A stretch of DNA of 64,000 nt from Terriglobia bacterium (GCA_020073165.1 JAIQFP010000007.1:124001-188000), one strand, 5' to 3'. Shown: positions 36,818-46,324, counted from the stretch's first letter. A program made the numbers and translations. The notes: generated from the letters alone by a model not told the origin.

Positions 36818-36929
36818 GCGAGACTGCCTCGCTTTCAAGGAATTTAGGGGCTTCCGTAACCGTTGGTAACCCCAGAATTACTCCGGAAGTAACTTTACCG
36901 CATTTCGACACCCAACCTAGACTTCCTGT

Positions 36930-37910
36930 ATGCACACGTGGGAGGGCAATCCCGACCTGAAGCCTGCGCCCGACTTCGGCACCTTGGGGCCCGGCTCGGA
37001 CCTGCAACCCCGCGCGCCTCGAGATCCGCAAGCTCTAAGGGTGCGCGTGATTGCTGTCCTGGTGGCCGCCGCCCTCATGGGATTGTTGTTCGCGGGAACC
37101 AAGAACGCTCGGGCCGCCTGGAGCCAGATTGCAGAGTTGCTGAGTCTGCATGGCAAGCCGCAACCCGCGTCTCCCGCCATCCTGTCCGAACATGAGATCG
37201 AGCAGCTAGGCCAGCACAGCGTGCAAAAACAGGCCGAGCTTCTCCTGGAGCGCGCCATCAATCACTACGACGGCGCCAACGACCAGATTGCGGCGCGCGT
37301 CGATCGCTGGCGCGGAAGCCTCAAACTCACCTCACAGTTGAATTCGCAGATCACCACCGGAATGAATTCCAACGACCTGCGCGTGCGCGCGGCCGCCATC
37401 GAAGTGGACCTCGCCGCCCTCGACCAGGCCAAAACTCCAGCGAACGTCGACCGCTTGGCGCAGGAAGCAGAGTCGGGCTCCCAGCAACAGCGCATCTGGG
37501 CGTTGTGGACGCTTGGTCTACTCGGAAACCGCGGAGTGGAGCCAGATCGCGTCAGCCAGGTGCTGACCAGCCAACTGCACGACTCGAATCCCGAGGTTCG
37601 CCACTGGGCGGTCGAAGGCCTGGCCTACCTCGGCACCGATGACACCATCGCTCCCCTGCTCGAAACCTTCCACGATGATCCCTCGCCCATGGTGCGCGAG
37701 CGCGCCGCCTGCAGCCTGGCCCAGTCCGGCATGCTCAACGAGCAGCAGCGCCGCAGTGTCGTCCCTAAACTGCTGGACTACGCGGAAGATACCGCTCTCG
37801 ATGCTCAGACCCACGCCTGGGTCTACCACGCCCTGCGCGACATCACCGGCCAGAACCTGCCCGCCGACCCCGCCGCCTGGCGAAACTGGTACAGCACATC
37901 GCAAAACTGA
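36930..37910 (+). CDS. Membrane-anchored HEAT-repeat protein
   Basis: 326 residues. One transmembrane helix lies near residues 35-52 (VIAVLVAAALMGLLFAG). HEAT-like repeats then follow from about 120 to 315 (SNDLRVRAAAIEVDLAAL, SNPEVRHWAVEGLAYLGT, DDPSPMVRERAACSLAQSG). It should be a protein-binding scaffold with a small cytoplasmic N terminus. The final segment (YHALRDITGQNLPADPAAW) resembles a cap common to these proteins. It stands alone and is read from an ATG without a strong ribosome site. Confidence 0.8.
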   Translation: MHTWEGNPDLKPAPDFGTLGPGSDLQPRAPRDPQALRVRVIAVLVAAALMGLLFAGTKNARAAWSQIAELLSLHGKPQPASPAILSEHEIEQLGQHSVQKQAELLLERAINHYDGANDQIAARVDRWRGSLKLTSQLNSQITTGMNSNDLRVRAAAIEVDLAALDQAKTPANVDRLAQEAESGSQQQRIWALWTLGLLGNRGVEPDRVSQVLTSQLHDSNPEVRHWAVEGLAYLGTDDTIAPLLETFHDDPSPMVRERAACSLAQSGMLNEQQRRSVVPKLLDYAEDTALDAQTHAWVYHALRDITGQNLPADPAAWRNWYSTSQN

Positions 37911-38027
37911 CCCCCTCGCCAGCCTACCCTCACCCCAACTCAACGCCCACCCCATGGGGTCTTTCAGCCTACTTGACACCCTGACCCACACGCCTCATTC
38001 TGCAACGTCTACTACACCCCGTAGTTC

Positions 38028-39569
38028 TTGCTCGGGTTGCAGCTGGCGTTCTTTTCGCAAAACCCAGTTTCCCTGGAGGCCAATTTGTCTCATGAAACCG
38101 CCGCCCTACTCCTGCTGAAGAATCAGAAGTCCACCCTGCTTCTTACTGTCGTACTCGCAGTTGTGGCACTGTCCGTGACAACCCAGGCTCAGGTGCCCCT
38201 GAACAAGATCAGCACCGACCCCTTCACCAACTCCGACAGCCAGCACGCTACGGAAGTGGAAGCCGACACCTTCTCCTCCGGCAACACCATCGTGACTGCC
38301 TTCCAGCAGGGACGGTTCAATACCGGCGGCGGCTGTTCTGACATTGGCTGGGCAACTTCACTAGACGGCGGCCAGACCTGGCAGCACGGTTCTCTGCCTG
38401 GCCTCACCACCATCGAAGGCAGCGGTCCCTACGATCGTGTGTCCGATCCAGCCGTGGCTTTTGATGCCCTCCATGGCACCTGGCTCATCGGCACCCTGCC
38501 GCTCTCCGAGAGCGGGAGCCCGCTCCCGCCCATGCTCATCAGCCGTTCTACGGATGGAATCAACTGGAACAACCCGGTGAAAGTGGCAGGCACTCTCACC
38601 AAGCCCGACAAGACCTGGGTCGCTTGTGACAATAACTCCGGCAGCCCGTTCTTCGGGCACTGCTACGCCGAGTTCGACGATAACGGCATCGGAGACGTGA
38701 TCTTCGTCAGCACCTCTACCGATGGTGGTTTGACCTGGAGCAACCCGGTCGAGCCAAGAGGGGCTCCCATCGGCCTGGGTGGCCAGCCGCTGATCAAGCC
38801 GAATGGCGTTGCCATCGTTACCAGCAGCGACGCCTTCCTCAGTTCGGAGATCTCTTACGGCTCCAAGGATGGCGGCAAAACCTGGGGTCCGGCTGCCACC
38901 ATCGCTTTTCCCGTGACTCATGCCATCGCCGGAGGCCTGCGCGACCTGAATCTTCCCTCCTCGGCTATGGACTCGAACGGCCGCACGTTCGTTGTCTTCC
39001 ACGACTGTAGTTTCCGGGTGGGCTGCTCGTCGAACGACATTGTCATCAGTGCCTCCCGCGACGGCAAAACCTGGTCGCCGATTCATCGGGTGCCCATCGA
39101 CCCAACCAACAGCACAGTAGACCATTTCATCCCCGGCATCGAGATTGAGCCGGGGACGGGTGGAACCAGCGCCCACATCGGCATCACTTACTATTTCTAT
39201 CCCCATGCGAACTGCTCCACTTCCACCTGTCAGCTCATGGAAGGGTTTATTTCCTCCCCTGATAGTGGCCGCACCTGGACCGCTCCCACCACGCTGGCGG
39301 GCCCGATCCAGTTGAGTTGGCTGGCGAATACGGACCAGGGATTCATGGTCGGCGACTACCAGTCACTCTCCTACACCATTAGTGGGCTGGCCCACCCGGC
39401 AATTGCCTCTGCCAGCGCGAAGTCAGGCAACACCTTCAACGAAGCCATGTTTAGCCCGGTGAACGGATTGACCGATGGTCTGGCCCTATTCACCTCGGAT
39501 GAGGACAAGCCCGTGCCCAACGCCCATTCCGATCACCCGCCGCGTACCACGCCAGCCCACGGGCGCTGA
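38028..39569 (+). CDS. Secreted sialidase/neuraminidase-like Asp-box propeller protein
   Basis: About 513 residues from a TTG at 38028. Several Asp boxes are present (SLDGGQTW, STDGGLTW, SKDGGKTW, SPDSGRTW), and LLTVVLAVVALSVTTQAQ looks like a signal peptide. There is no ATG in frame near the start; the true start could be a later non-ATG codon just before the signal. Sialidases show an RIP arginine motif, which I do not see, so enzyme activity is uncertain. The family is glycan- or surface-related. Confidence 0.72.
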   Translation: MLGLQLAFFSQNPVSLEANLSHETAALLLLKNQKSTLLLTVVLAVVALSVTTQAQVPLNKISTDPFTNSDSQHATEVEADTFSSGNTIVTAFQQGRFNTGGGCSDIGWATSLDGGQTWQHGSLPGLTTIEGSGPYDRVSDPAVAFDALHGTWLIGTLPLSESGSPLPPMLISRSTDGINWNNPVKVAGTLTKPDKTWVACDNNSGSPFFGHCYAEFDDNGIGDVIFVSTSTDGGLTWSNPVEPRGAPIGLGGQPLIKPNGVAIVTSSDAFLSSEISYGSKDGGKTWGPAATIAFPVTHAIAGGLRDLNLPSSAMDSNGRTFVVFHDCSFRVGCSSNDIVISASRDGKTWSPIHRVPIDPTNSTVDHFIPGIEIEPGTGGTSAHIGITYYFYPHANCSTSTCQLMEGFISSPDSGRTWTAPTTLAGPIQLSWLANTDQGFMVGDYQSLSYTISGLAHPAIASASAKSGNTFNEAMFSPVNGLTDGLALFTSDEDKPVPNAHSDHPPRTTPAHGR

Positions 39570-39606
39570 GGGCAGCTGGTACGCGGGAATTAGGAATTAG
39601 AAAAAA

Positions 39607-39714
39607 ATCGGCGTCATCCTGAACCCCGCGTAAGCGGGGTGAAGGACCTCGCGCGTATCGGCATGCTCTCCGCTGCACGCGAGATCCTTCGCGCTCTCGC
39701 GCTCAGGATGACGC
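39607..39714. repeat. Dispersed intergenic inverted repeat, family A (copy 2)
   Basis: About 105 bp with inverted ends: GGCGTCATCCTGAACCCCGC at the left and CTCAGGATGACGCC at the right. The centre includes AAGGACCTCGCGCG and its partner CGCGAGATCCTTCGCG. Similar pieces occur at 9541 and 46407. It lies between convergent genes and resembles MITE-like or REP-like elements. Confidence 0.65.
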
Positions 39715-39741
39715 CACTCACTACGCACTACTCGCTACTGG

Positions 39742-40842
39742 CTACTCCGCCATCTTCGCCACATGCAGGTCAAACCCGGTCTTAGGCAGCAAGGACGTCA
39801 GCTCAAATGCCTTGAACCCATCCCCGGTGATCTCCGTGTGACGATAGAGTCCGGGCTCGCTCTCCACCATTTGGCGGCGGCCTTCCATGTTGTCGAGAAA
39901 CTCCTGTGCCGACTTTACGCTGGATTCCCCGTTCTTCGTCCTCGTCACCACCGCTTCCGCCGCGTAAGAGCGCACCAGCTTGGGCCAGTATTTTTCCAGC
40001 AGGCTGGTGCTGGCAAACAGGTCGGCCCAGATGATCTCGCCATTCACCGCCACCACCACGCCGATCGCATTGCGATCGCGCAATTGCGTGATCACGCTCT
40101 GGTAGTTGCGCTCGATCGGTGCAGCGACCGAGTCCACCTTATGCTGCACCTCCTGGTTCTGCATAACACCGGCGTATGAACTGGTATTGCCCAGTTCCCG
40201 CGCCGCCGGCGCCGGCACCGCCTCCGCCATCGCCGTCTGCGACTTCCTCACCTCCGACCACACCTTGCTCTGATCCTTATCGGCCATGGCGCGCGCGCGC
40301 ACCGCCGGCTGCGCCATCGCGCTGTAGAACGAGCCAAACTTCGCGGAACTGCCGGTCCACCGCCCCGGCTCCACGCAGAACACGCCCAGATCAATCGGAT
40401 CACTCTCCGCCGGCACCAGGCGATCCTTCCCGATCACGCGATCTTGTTTTCCCCCGGTGACGATCTCCCCCGCCAACAATATCAGCGGCCGCTTGGAGTT
40501 ATTCACCAGTACCAACTGGTTGACCTGTGCTCCGCCTTCGCGAATCGGCCGCTCGCTCTGCCCCGGGTGCCGCGGCCGCACCAGCGGCGAAATGTTCCCC
40601 GATTCCGTCACGACCACCTCGCCCGAGCGCAACCCCTCGTCCAGGGTCAGAAACTCTCTTGTGTCATGTGCATTCGCAGCCACCACCGGGAACACTGTCA
40701 AATTCCCCTGGCGGATGGGCGCCAGCACCTTGTAGCCCGATGCCGAAGGGACCTCCCCGGCCTCGACCCCACCCCACGTGAACAACCCGACCGCCGCCAT
40801 CGTCATTCCCGCCAAAACTGGCGCCAAGAACTTGGACATCAT
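39742..40842 (-). CDS. ARPP-1-like exported protein of unknown function
   Basis: 366 residues with a signal peptide (APVLAGMTMAAVGLFTWGG). The central region (LTVFPVVAAN ... REFLTLDEGLRSGEVVVTE ... LVLVNNSKRPLILLAGEIV) matches what I know of the ARPP-1/DUF6569 family, whose function is not established. The start at 40842 has a GGGAGG site six bases before an ATG pair. It is divergent from the sigma-factor gene, so the two may be under common control. Confidence 0.75.
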   Translation of the reverse strand: MMSKFLAPVLAGMTMAAVGLFTWGGVEAGEVPSASGYKVLAPIRQGNLTVFPVVAANAHDTREFLTLDEGLRSGEVVVTESGNISPLVRPRHPGQSERPIREGGAQVNQLVLVNNSKRPLILLAGEIVTGGKQDRVIGKDRLVPAESDPIDLGVFCVEPGRWTGSSAKFGSFYSAMAQPAVRARAMADKDQSKVWSEVRKSQTAMAEAVPAPAARELGNTSSYAGVMQNQEVQHKVDSVAAPIERNYQSVITQLRDRNAIGVVVAVNGEIIWADLFASTSLLEKYWPKLVRSYAAEAVVTRTKNGESSVKSAQEFLDNMEGRRQMVESEPGLYRHTEITGDGFKAFELTSLLPKTGFDLHVAKMAE

Positions 40843-41002
40843 GTGACGCCTCCCCGGGTCTGCGAGACACCCCGGCCAGCAGGCCCGTGAGCCCGTTCTC
40901 CGGGGTGTCCTCTTAGCACCCACTACTAGGCGAACGGCAAAAATCGATCTTCTTGCGTCTAAAAAGTTGGTAGCATCGAGACTGGGAGCGCGCGCCATCT
41001 GG

Positions 41003-41929
41003 ATGAACGACGCTATCCAATCCGTAGCAGAACTGCCTGCTGGCTTGGAATCCTGCGTGGCCGAGCTTTATGCCAAAAGCGCCGGAGAAAAATACAGCGT
41101 CACTGCATCAGAGTTCTCCGCCATCCTGCTGGAGGTGCGCAAGAAATACCTGGCGCCGGATGCCAGCACCGACGCCATCCGCGAACTCTATCTCAGCTTG
41201 CGCGTAGAAGACCTGGCGCTGGCGCGTGCCTGCGCCGCCGGCAACGAACGCGCCTGGGAAGTTTTCATGGCGCGCTTTCGCGAGAAGCTCTACGACGTCG
41301 CCGGCTACATTGCCAAAGAAAGTTCCGCGGCACGCGAACTCGCCGACTCCCTCTACGCCGATCTTTACGGCACCACCACCCGCGATGGCCAGCGCGTCTG
41401 CAAGCTCTCCTCCTACACCGGCCGCGGCTCCCTCGAAGGCTGGCTGCGCACCGTGATGGCGCAGGAGTACGTCAACCGCTATCGCCGCCAGCGCCGCCTG
41501 GTCAGCCTCGACGAAGAAAATGAAGAAGGAAAGCAATTCGCTGCTCCCGATCCAGCTCCAGTGGCCGCCGTAGACCCAAGAATTGAATCCGCCACCGACG
41601 AAGTTCTGTCCGCCCTTTCGGCCGACGACCGCTTTGTGCTCGCGGCTTACTACCTCGACGAGCGCACCTTGGCCGAGATCGCCCGCATCCTCGGCGTGCA
41701 CGAGTCCACCATCAGCCGCAAGCTGGATAAGATGGCTCGATCCTTGCGCAAGCAGATTCTGTCCGCCCTCGGCCGCCGCGGCATGAGCCGCCGCCAGGCC
41801 CAGGAGGCCCTGGAGGTCGACGTGCGTGACCTGCGTGTGAATATTCGCTCCCGCCTGGCGCAAGAACGGGATACCACCGCGTTCCCAGATAGGAAGGCGG
41901 AAGCCCGGGCGGGAGATGGATCGGGATGA
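41003..41929 (+). CDS. RNA polymerase sigma factor, sigma-70 (ECF-like) family
   Basis: 308 residues from the ATG chosen. A region-2-like segment is seen in NERAWEVFMARFREKLYDVA. Region 4 has the helix-turn-helix LDERTLAEIARILGVHESTI. It is longer than a normal ECF factor owing to an N-terminal extension and a basic C-terminal tail. The next gene, 93 bp downstream, has a zinc-anti-sigma-like motif and a membrane helix and is probably its partner. It likely directs a stress or envelope regulon. Confidence 0.85.
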   Translation: MNDAIQSVAELPAGLESCVAELYAKSAGEKYSVTASEFSAILLEVRKKYLAPDASTDAIRELYLSLRVEDLALARACAAGNERAWEVFMARFREKLYDVAGYIAKESSAARELADSLYADLYGTTTRDGQRVCKLSSYTGRGSLEGWLRTVMAQEYVNRYRRQRRLVSLDEENEEGKQFAAPDPAPVAAVDPRIESATDEVLSALSADDRFVLAAYYLDERTLAEIARILGVHESTISRKLDKMARSLRKQILSALGRRGMSRRQAQEALEVDVRDLRVNIRSRLAQERDTTAFPDRKAEARAGDGSG

Positions 41930-41934
41930 ACCGA

Positions 41935-42013
41935 GCCCCGAAGGGGCGGAAATATAAAGCCCATGGCGTAAGCCATGGGAATGCGCGGAAAGCGACATAA
42001 GCCCCGAAGGGGC
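41935..42013. repeat. Intergenic hairpin repeat cluster, family C
   Basis: GCCCCGAAGGGGC occurs at 41935-41947 and again at 42001-42013, with CCCATGGC-gtaa-GCCATGGG (41960-41979) between them. It lies between the sigma gene and its putative anti-sigma gene, ending 9 bp before the start codon, so it may affect translation of the second gene. Confidence 0.65.
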
Positions 42014-42022
42014 GAAAGAACC

Positions 42023-43297
42023 ATGGAGCAGCTCCCCAAAATCGTGACGCAGCGCCTGCAGGCGATGGCCAAGGCCGGGCCGCATCCCGATCCCAACCTG
42101 CTCACGGCCCTCGTCGAGAAATCCCTGGCGGAGCGTGAGCGCATCCAGGTGCTGACACATTTGGCGCAATGTGCCGACTGCCGCGACATCGTCGCGGTGT
42201 CGCTGCCCGAGATCGAAATGGCACGTGCAGCCGCACCCGCAAAATCCGGATGGCTCAGCTGGCGGGTGCTGCGCTGGAGCGCGGCAGCGGCATGTGTCGT
42301 GGTCGTGGGTACAGCCGTCTCCCTGTACAGGCGGGCAAACCCTCTTAGCGAAGCGCCACGCAAGTACTCCGTCGTGGCTGAAAAGGAGGCCGCCAGTCCA
42401 TCTCCGCAAGGCCTGACGGCGCAACCACCGGAAGCCACCCGCCGTGACGCGGGCACCCGGTCCCCTGCAGAGGATAAGCTGATCGCGAACGCGGCGCCCG
42501 CACCGGCTTCACCAGACCAGCAGGCCGCCGCGGCGAAGGGTGACCTGAGTCCGGCCGGTCGCGCCTTGTCAAAGCAGTTTGGCAGGGAGGGACCCGCGAA
42601 ATTGCAAGAGGCAGCGTCGTCTCCTGAACACGCTCGAGCGGACAATCGCCCGCCAATTCCGGCAGCTTCGCAAGTCACCGACGCCGTGGCGTCGGGCACT
42701 AGCGCCGGAGAGTTGGATACCAAAGCAGAGCAACGGAACAAACAGGTGGATGAGTTCTATTTCAAGGACTCTGGTCAGTTGGCCGACAAAGCCACGCCTA
42801 CTCTCGCAGAAGGAGTAGCCGGCAAGGCGAAAGACACTGCGCAGCGTGCCAAAGCTCCCGCCGCAGGTATGGTGGGCGGCGCTATGGTGGCCAACGGGAA
42901 GCTGGCACGTTCGGAAGCGGCTGAAAACGAGCTGAAGTCCAGCTACGCCTCGAATCTGGTTCTCCCGCGTTGGACCCTATCTTCCGACGGCTCTCTGCAG
43001 CGCTCGCTCGACGCCGGAAAGACCTGGCAAGCCATCCCCGTCCCCGGTAACGTCACCTTCCGCGCCTTGGCAGCGGTGGGCGTCGAGATCTGGGTCGGAG
43101 GCGCCAAGGGCACGCTTTACCACTCGTCCGACGCCGGTGAACATTGGGTGCAAGTGAAACCAACCGCCGGTGGCAAGCCCCTCACCGCCGACATTATCGG
43201 CGTCGAATTCACCGATGCCCGCCACGGCAAGCTGACCACGGCCGCCAACGAGACCTGGACCACCGCCGACGCCGGTCAAACTTGGGACAGGAAGTAG
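42023..43297 (+). CDS. Putative anti-sigma factor with zinc motif, membrane helix and YCF48-like sensor
   Basis: 424 residues. The N terminus has an HxxxCxxC motif (HLAQCADC) like zinc-binding anti-sigma domains. A transmembrane segment follows (WSAAAACVVVVGTAVSLY), then a low-complexity linker of about 190 residues and a C-terminal Ycf48/Asp-box propeller (SLDAGKTWQ, SSDAGEHWV, TADAGQTWD). It probably holds the upstream sigma factor inactive at the membrane and responds to an external signal through the propeller. The pairing with the sigma gene is inferred from adjacency. Confidence 0.75.
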   Translation: MEQLPKIVTQRLQAMAKAGPHPDPNLLTALVEKSLAERERIQVLTHLAQCADCRDIVAVSLPEIEMARAAAPAKSGWLSWRVLRWSAAAACVVVVGTAVSLYRRANPLSEAPRKYSVVAEKEAASPSPQGLTAQPPEATRRDAGTRSPAEDKLIANAAPAPASPDQQAAAAKGDLSPAGRALSKQFGREGPAKLQEAASSPEHARADNRPPIPAASQVTDAVASGTSAGELDTKAEQRNKQVDEFYFKDSGQLADKATPTLAEGVAGKAKDTAQRAKAPAAGMVGGAMVANGKLARSEAAENELKSSYASNLVLPRWTLSSDGSLQRSLDAGKTWQAIPVPGNVTFRALAAVGVEIWVGGAKGTLYHSSDAGEHWVQVKPTAGGKPLTADIIGVEFTDARHGKLTTAANETWTTADAGQTWDRK

Positions 43298-43364
43298 TCT
43301 GGTTCTCCCCACCGCCGCCGTATCCAGTAAGATTGTCGTCCCGGCAACTCGGAGGATCCGCATC

Positions 43365-44315
43365 TTGGAGCAGTTTCAGAAACAATACGCTCTCGCATTT
43401 CTGTTGACGGTTCTTACTTGCGCTTGTGGGTTCGCCCAAACCTCGACGGGCGAACCGCTGCGTCCTCAATGGTGCCGCGAACTCCCCCGCCCCGAGTACG
43501 CCAAACTGGAACGCGTCAACATTAACGCCGACTGGTTCGAGGTGTACCGCATCCGCCCCGGTGTCTTCGCCATCTACGAACCGCACCAGTTCGAAGAAGT
43601 CATCTCCTACCTCATCCTCGGCAGCAAACGCGCCTTGCTGTTCGACACCGGCCTGGGCATCGGAAGAATCAGCGACGTCAGCGCCCGCCTGACCAGGCTG
43701 CCCATCACCGTGCTCAATTCGCACACCCATTTTGACCACACCGGCGGCAACGCCGAATTCTTCGACATCCTCGACGAAGACACGCCCTTTACCCGCACCA
43801 ACGAACAAGGTCAGTCCAATATTTATTCGCGCGACGCTCTCGCCCCCGAACGCATCTGCGGACACCTGCCTCCCGGTGTGCAAGCCAACTCGTACTCCAT
43901 TCGGCCGTTTCGCGTCTCGCACCGCGTGCAGGACGGAGAACGCATTCGACTTGGCAATCGCGAACTCGAGATCATCTTCACCCCCGGACACACTCCCGAC
44001 TCGCTCTCCCTGCTCGACCGCAAGCACGGACTGCTGTTCACCGGCGACACCTTCTATCCCGGTCCGATCTACCTCTTCACGCCGGAGACGGACTTCGATG
44101 CCTACACCAAATCCGTCGCCCGCCTGGCCAAGCTTGCTCCCAAATTGAAACTGCTTTTGCCCGCCCACAACGTGCCCGTGGCCACCCCGGAATTCCTCGA
44201 CCGGCTCGAAAAAGCCGTCGCCCAGGTGCGCTCGGGGGCGGTAAGACCGATGGTAACCGAGGGCCGCCGCGAATATTCCTTCCAGGGATTTTCTCTTTTG
44301 CTGGCAATCAATTAG
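43365..44315 (+). CDS. Exported metallo-beta-lactamase-fold hydrolase
   Basis: 316 residues starting at TTG with a GGAGG site nine bases upstream. The signal peptide ends near CGFAQ. The metal motif HTHFDHTGG is intact, with later His and Asp residues (GHTPDSLS, FTGDTF, PAHNVPV) completing a dinuclear metal site. It should be a periplasmic hydrolase, perhaps of lactones, thioesters or phosphoesters. No genomic partner suggests the substrate. Confidence 0.85.
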   Translation: MEQFQKQYALAFLLTVLTCACGFAQTSTGEPLRPQWCRELPRPEYAKLERVNINADWFEVYRIRPGVFAIYEPHQFEEVISYLILGSKRALLFDTGLGIGRISDVSARLTRLPITVLNSHTHFDHTGGNAEFFDILDEDTPFTRTNEQGQSNIYSRDALAPERICGHLPPGVQANSYSIRPFRVSHRVQDGERIRLGNRELEIIFTPGHTPDSLSLLDRKHGLLFTGDTFYPGPIYLFTPETDFDAYTKSVARLAKLAPKLKLLLPAHNVPVATPEFLDRLEKAVAQVRSGAVRPMVTEGRREYSFQGFSLLLAIN

Positions 44316-44735
44316 CCGTAACGTCCCCAACCGATGCGCAGCCCCTAGCCATTACTTCCGGGACCATGGTGCCGATTACTCATGCAAAAGGCAGGAGTTA
44401 CTGAAGTGACGTTTACACCCAAATAGGCCCGTCGTACTATCCACTCGTGGTTTGGCAGTTCTGGGGGAGGGCTGCCGAGGCGTCCTGAACTGAAAAGTTT
44501 AGGGCGCTTTTTAATTTTAGGTCGCAGGTGTCAGCTCGCAGCTCTCAGGACTGCATGTGCAGGGCAAGGCCCGACACCCGAGACCTGCCACCCGCATTGC
44601 GACCTCTGCCGCTGCACCGCATCTAATCCGAGTGTTAGGATAGTAGGCTCATCTTCCGGGAAGCACTAATACTGATTTGCCTCCGGGAACGCCGGCAAGC
44701 CATGCGGCGCCGAGCGACTACAACTGGAGAGAACA
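44316..44735. other. Intergenic region of about 420 bp, no gene recognised
   Basis: The stretch lies between the metallohydrolase stop and the thioredoxin start. It includes a short hairpin-like run and a T-rich TTTTTAATTTT near 44510 that may end the upstream transcript. The right part should contain the thioredoxin promoter. No tRNA or small gene is evident. Confidence 0.5.
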
Positions 44736-45068
44736 ATGGCAAGCAACGCGATTCTTGAAGTAACCGACGCCAACTTCGATCAGGATGTTCTGAAGTCGGA
44801 CCAGCCGGTGCTGGTGGATTTCTGGGCGACCTGGTGTGGCCCCTGCCGCGCCATCGCCCCCATCGTCGAGCAACTGGCCGCCGAATACCAGGGCAAGGTG
44901 AAGGTCGGCAAAATGGACGTGGACCGCAACGGCGCCACCCCCATGCGCTACGGTGTGCGCGGCATCCCCACCCTGCTCGTGTTCAAGGGCGGCCAGGTGA
45001 AGGAACAAATCGTAGGCTACGTCCCCAAAGAGCAGATCCAGAAAGCCCTCGACAAGCATTTGGGATAG
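44736..45068 (+). CDS. trxA: Thioredoxin
   Basis: 110 residues, the usual size, with the active site [10 protein letters not shown] (Cys34 and Cys37) and the cis-proline segment [10 protein letters not shown]. It is the cytoplasmic disulfide reductant that supports ribonucleotide reductase, methionine sulfoxide reduction and general redox balance. A GGAGAG ribosome site precedes the ATG. A strong terminator follows 18 bp after the stop. Confidence 0.96.
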   Translation: MASNAILEVTDANFDQDVLKSDQPVLVDFWATWCGPCRAIAPIVEQLAAEYQGKVKVGKMDVDRNGATPMRYGVRGIPTLLVFKGGQVKEQIVGYVPKEQIQKALDKHLG

Positions 45069-45086
45069 TAGTGAGTAGCAAATGAG

Positions 45087-45114
45087 AAACGCCCGGGACC
45101 AGCCCCGGGCGTTT
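45087..45114 (+). terminator. Terminator of trxA
   Basis: AAACGCCCGGG pairs with CCCGGGCGTTT (11 perfect pairs, six-base loop), followed by GTGTCTGTG. The stem is strong, although the T tract is short (the TTT is inside the stem). Confidence 0.65.
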
Positions 45115-45167
45115 GTGTCTGTGGGTTTCGGGGGAGGACGGGCGTCCTCGCCCGTCCAGACTCTCAC

Positions 45168-45689
45168 CTACTCAAAACGCTTCCGTCTTTGCAGAGCTGC
45201 AACTTTATCTCCAAGCCACTGTGCGGCATTTCTTCGCGCACCATCCCCTTCGTTCGAGCCTGCACGCGGATGGTAGGGGATATCTAGGGCGATGTAGCGA
45301 AACCTTCCTTTGGTACTCTCTTGAACGACTCGACCCAACCGTTTTGCAACCTTAGCTTTCAGGCTGCGATTGTGGTATTTCCGTGAGCTGTACACCTGCG
45401 AGAATCCCTGCAGCAGCACGACACCGTGGGGGTAGGCGCCGTCAAGGAAACGATTCCACACCTTGAGAATGTTCGACGCCGGATCTTCGCGTCGAAGTTC
45501 CACTTCGATGAGGACCGGCCGCAGACGGCTCCCTTTCGGAGGTCTGCGCCCGACGTCAACCGCCTCCCTTGAGCCGCCACCGATTCGCAGTTCAGCTTGC
45601 CACGTGTACCCTGGCATCACTTGGTTGAGCTTTTTGCCTTGGTTGAGCTTCTTGCAAAGATCCTGGTTGAAACGCGCTGGTAGGCTCAT
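45168..45689 (-). CDS. Hypothetical protein, possible PD-(D/E)xK nuclease, in operon with lexA
   Basis: 173 residues. A central segment, RPVLIEVELRREDP, carries acidic residues on a beta strand and could be a PD-(D/E)xK nuclease core, though the family assignment is weak and the Lys is not obvious. The C-terminal half is rich in Arg and Lys, as in DNA-binding proteins. Its ATG at 45689 has an AGGAG site that begins right at the lexA stop, so it is translationally linked to lexA and probably SOS-controlled. I do not recognise a named family. Confidence 0.65.
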   Translation of the reverse strand: MSLPARFNQDLCKKLNQGKKLNQVMPGYTWQAELRIGGGSREAVDVGRRPPKGSRLRPVLIEVELRREDPASNILKVWNRFLDGAYPHGVVLLQGFSQVYSSRKYHNRSLKAKVAKRLGRVVQESTKGRFRYIALDIPYHPRAGSNEGDGARRNAAQWLGDKVAALQRRKRFE

Positions 45690-45703
45690 CAGACCCACTC
45701 CTG

Positions 45704-46324
45704 CTAATACTTCCTCAGCACCCCAATCACCCGCCCCTGAACCTCCACCGCCGACGCCGGCTTGATGATGGGTTGCATGTTCGCATTCGACGGCTGCAGG
45801 CGAATGTTGTCGCCGTCGCGATAGAAGCGCTTGAGCGTGGCATCACTTCCCTGCACCAGCGCCACCACAATGTCGCCGTTGTGCGCCGTCCTGCTCTTCT
45901 CCACCAGCACGTAATCGCCGTCGAGAATGGCTTCGTCCTGCATGGAATCGCCACGCACCTCGAGCACGAACACTTCTTTCGAGCGCACGAAATCCGCCAG
46001 CGAAATCGTCTCCGGATTCTCCACTGCCTCAATCGGCTGGCCCGCGGCAATGCGTCCCAACAATGGCAAGACCATCCCCGTGTTCACCGACATGGCCTGC
46101 TTCAGGCGTCCTTTGGGGGGCAGCAGGTCAATGGAGCGGCTGCGGTTGTAGTCACGGGTGAGCAGCCCCTTTTTCTCCAGGTTGGAGACGTGTTTGTGCA
46201 CCGTGGCCAGCGAACTCAGGCCCAGGCCTTCGGCAATTTCCTCGAAGGATGGGGAATAACCCTTCTCCGCCACGAAGCGCGAAATGAAGTCATACAACTC
46301 CCGCTGACGCCGGGTGATAGCCAT
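45704..46324 (-). CDS. lexA: LexA SOS repressor / autoprotease
   Basis: 206 residues. The N-terminal winged helix (SFEEIAEGLGLSSLATVHKH) binds DNA. Self-cleavage would occur between Ala94 and Gly95 in RIAAGQ, with catalytic Ser127 (RGDSMQ) and Lys165 (ATLKRF). RecA-stimulated cleavage derepresses DNA-repair genes. A direct repeat TTCGCT-N5-TTCGCT lies 13-29 bp upstream and may be its own operator. A probable nuclease gene follows on the same transcript. Confidence 0.95.
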   Translation of the reverse strand: MAITRRQRELYDFISRFVAEKGYSPSFEEIAEGLGLSSLATVHKHVSNLEKKGLLTRDYNRSRSIDLLPPKGRLKQAMSVNTGMVLPLLGRIAAGQPIEAVENPETISLADFVRSKEVFVLEVRGDSMQDEAILDGDYVLVEKSRTAHNGDIVVALVQGSDATLKRFYRDGDNIRLQPSNANMQPIIKPASAVEVQGRVIGVLRKY

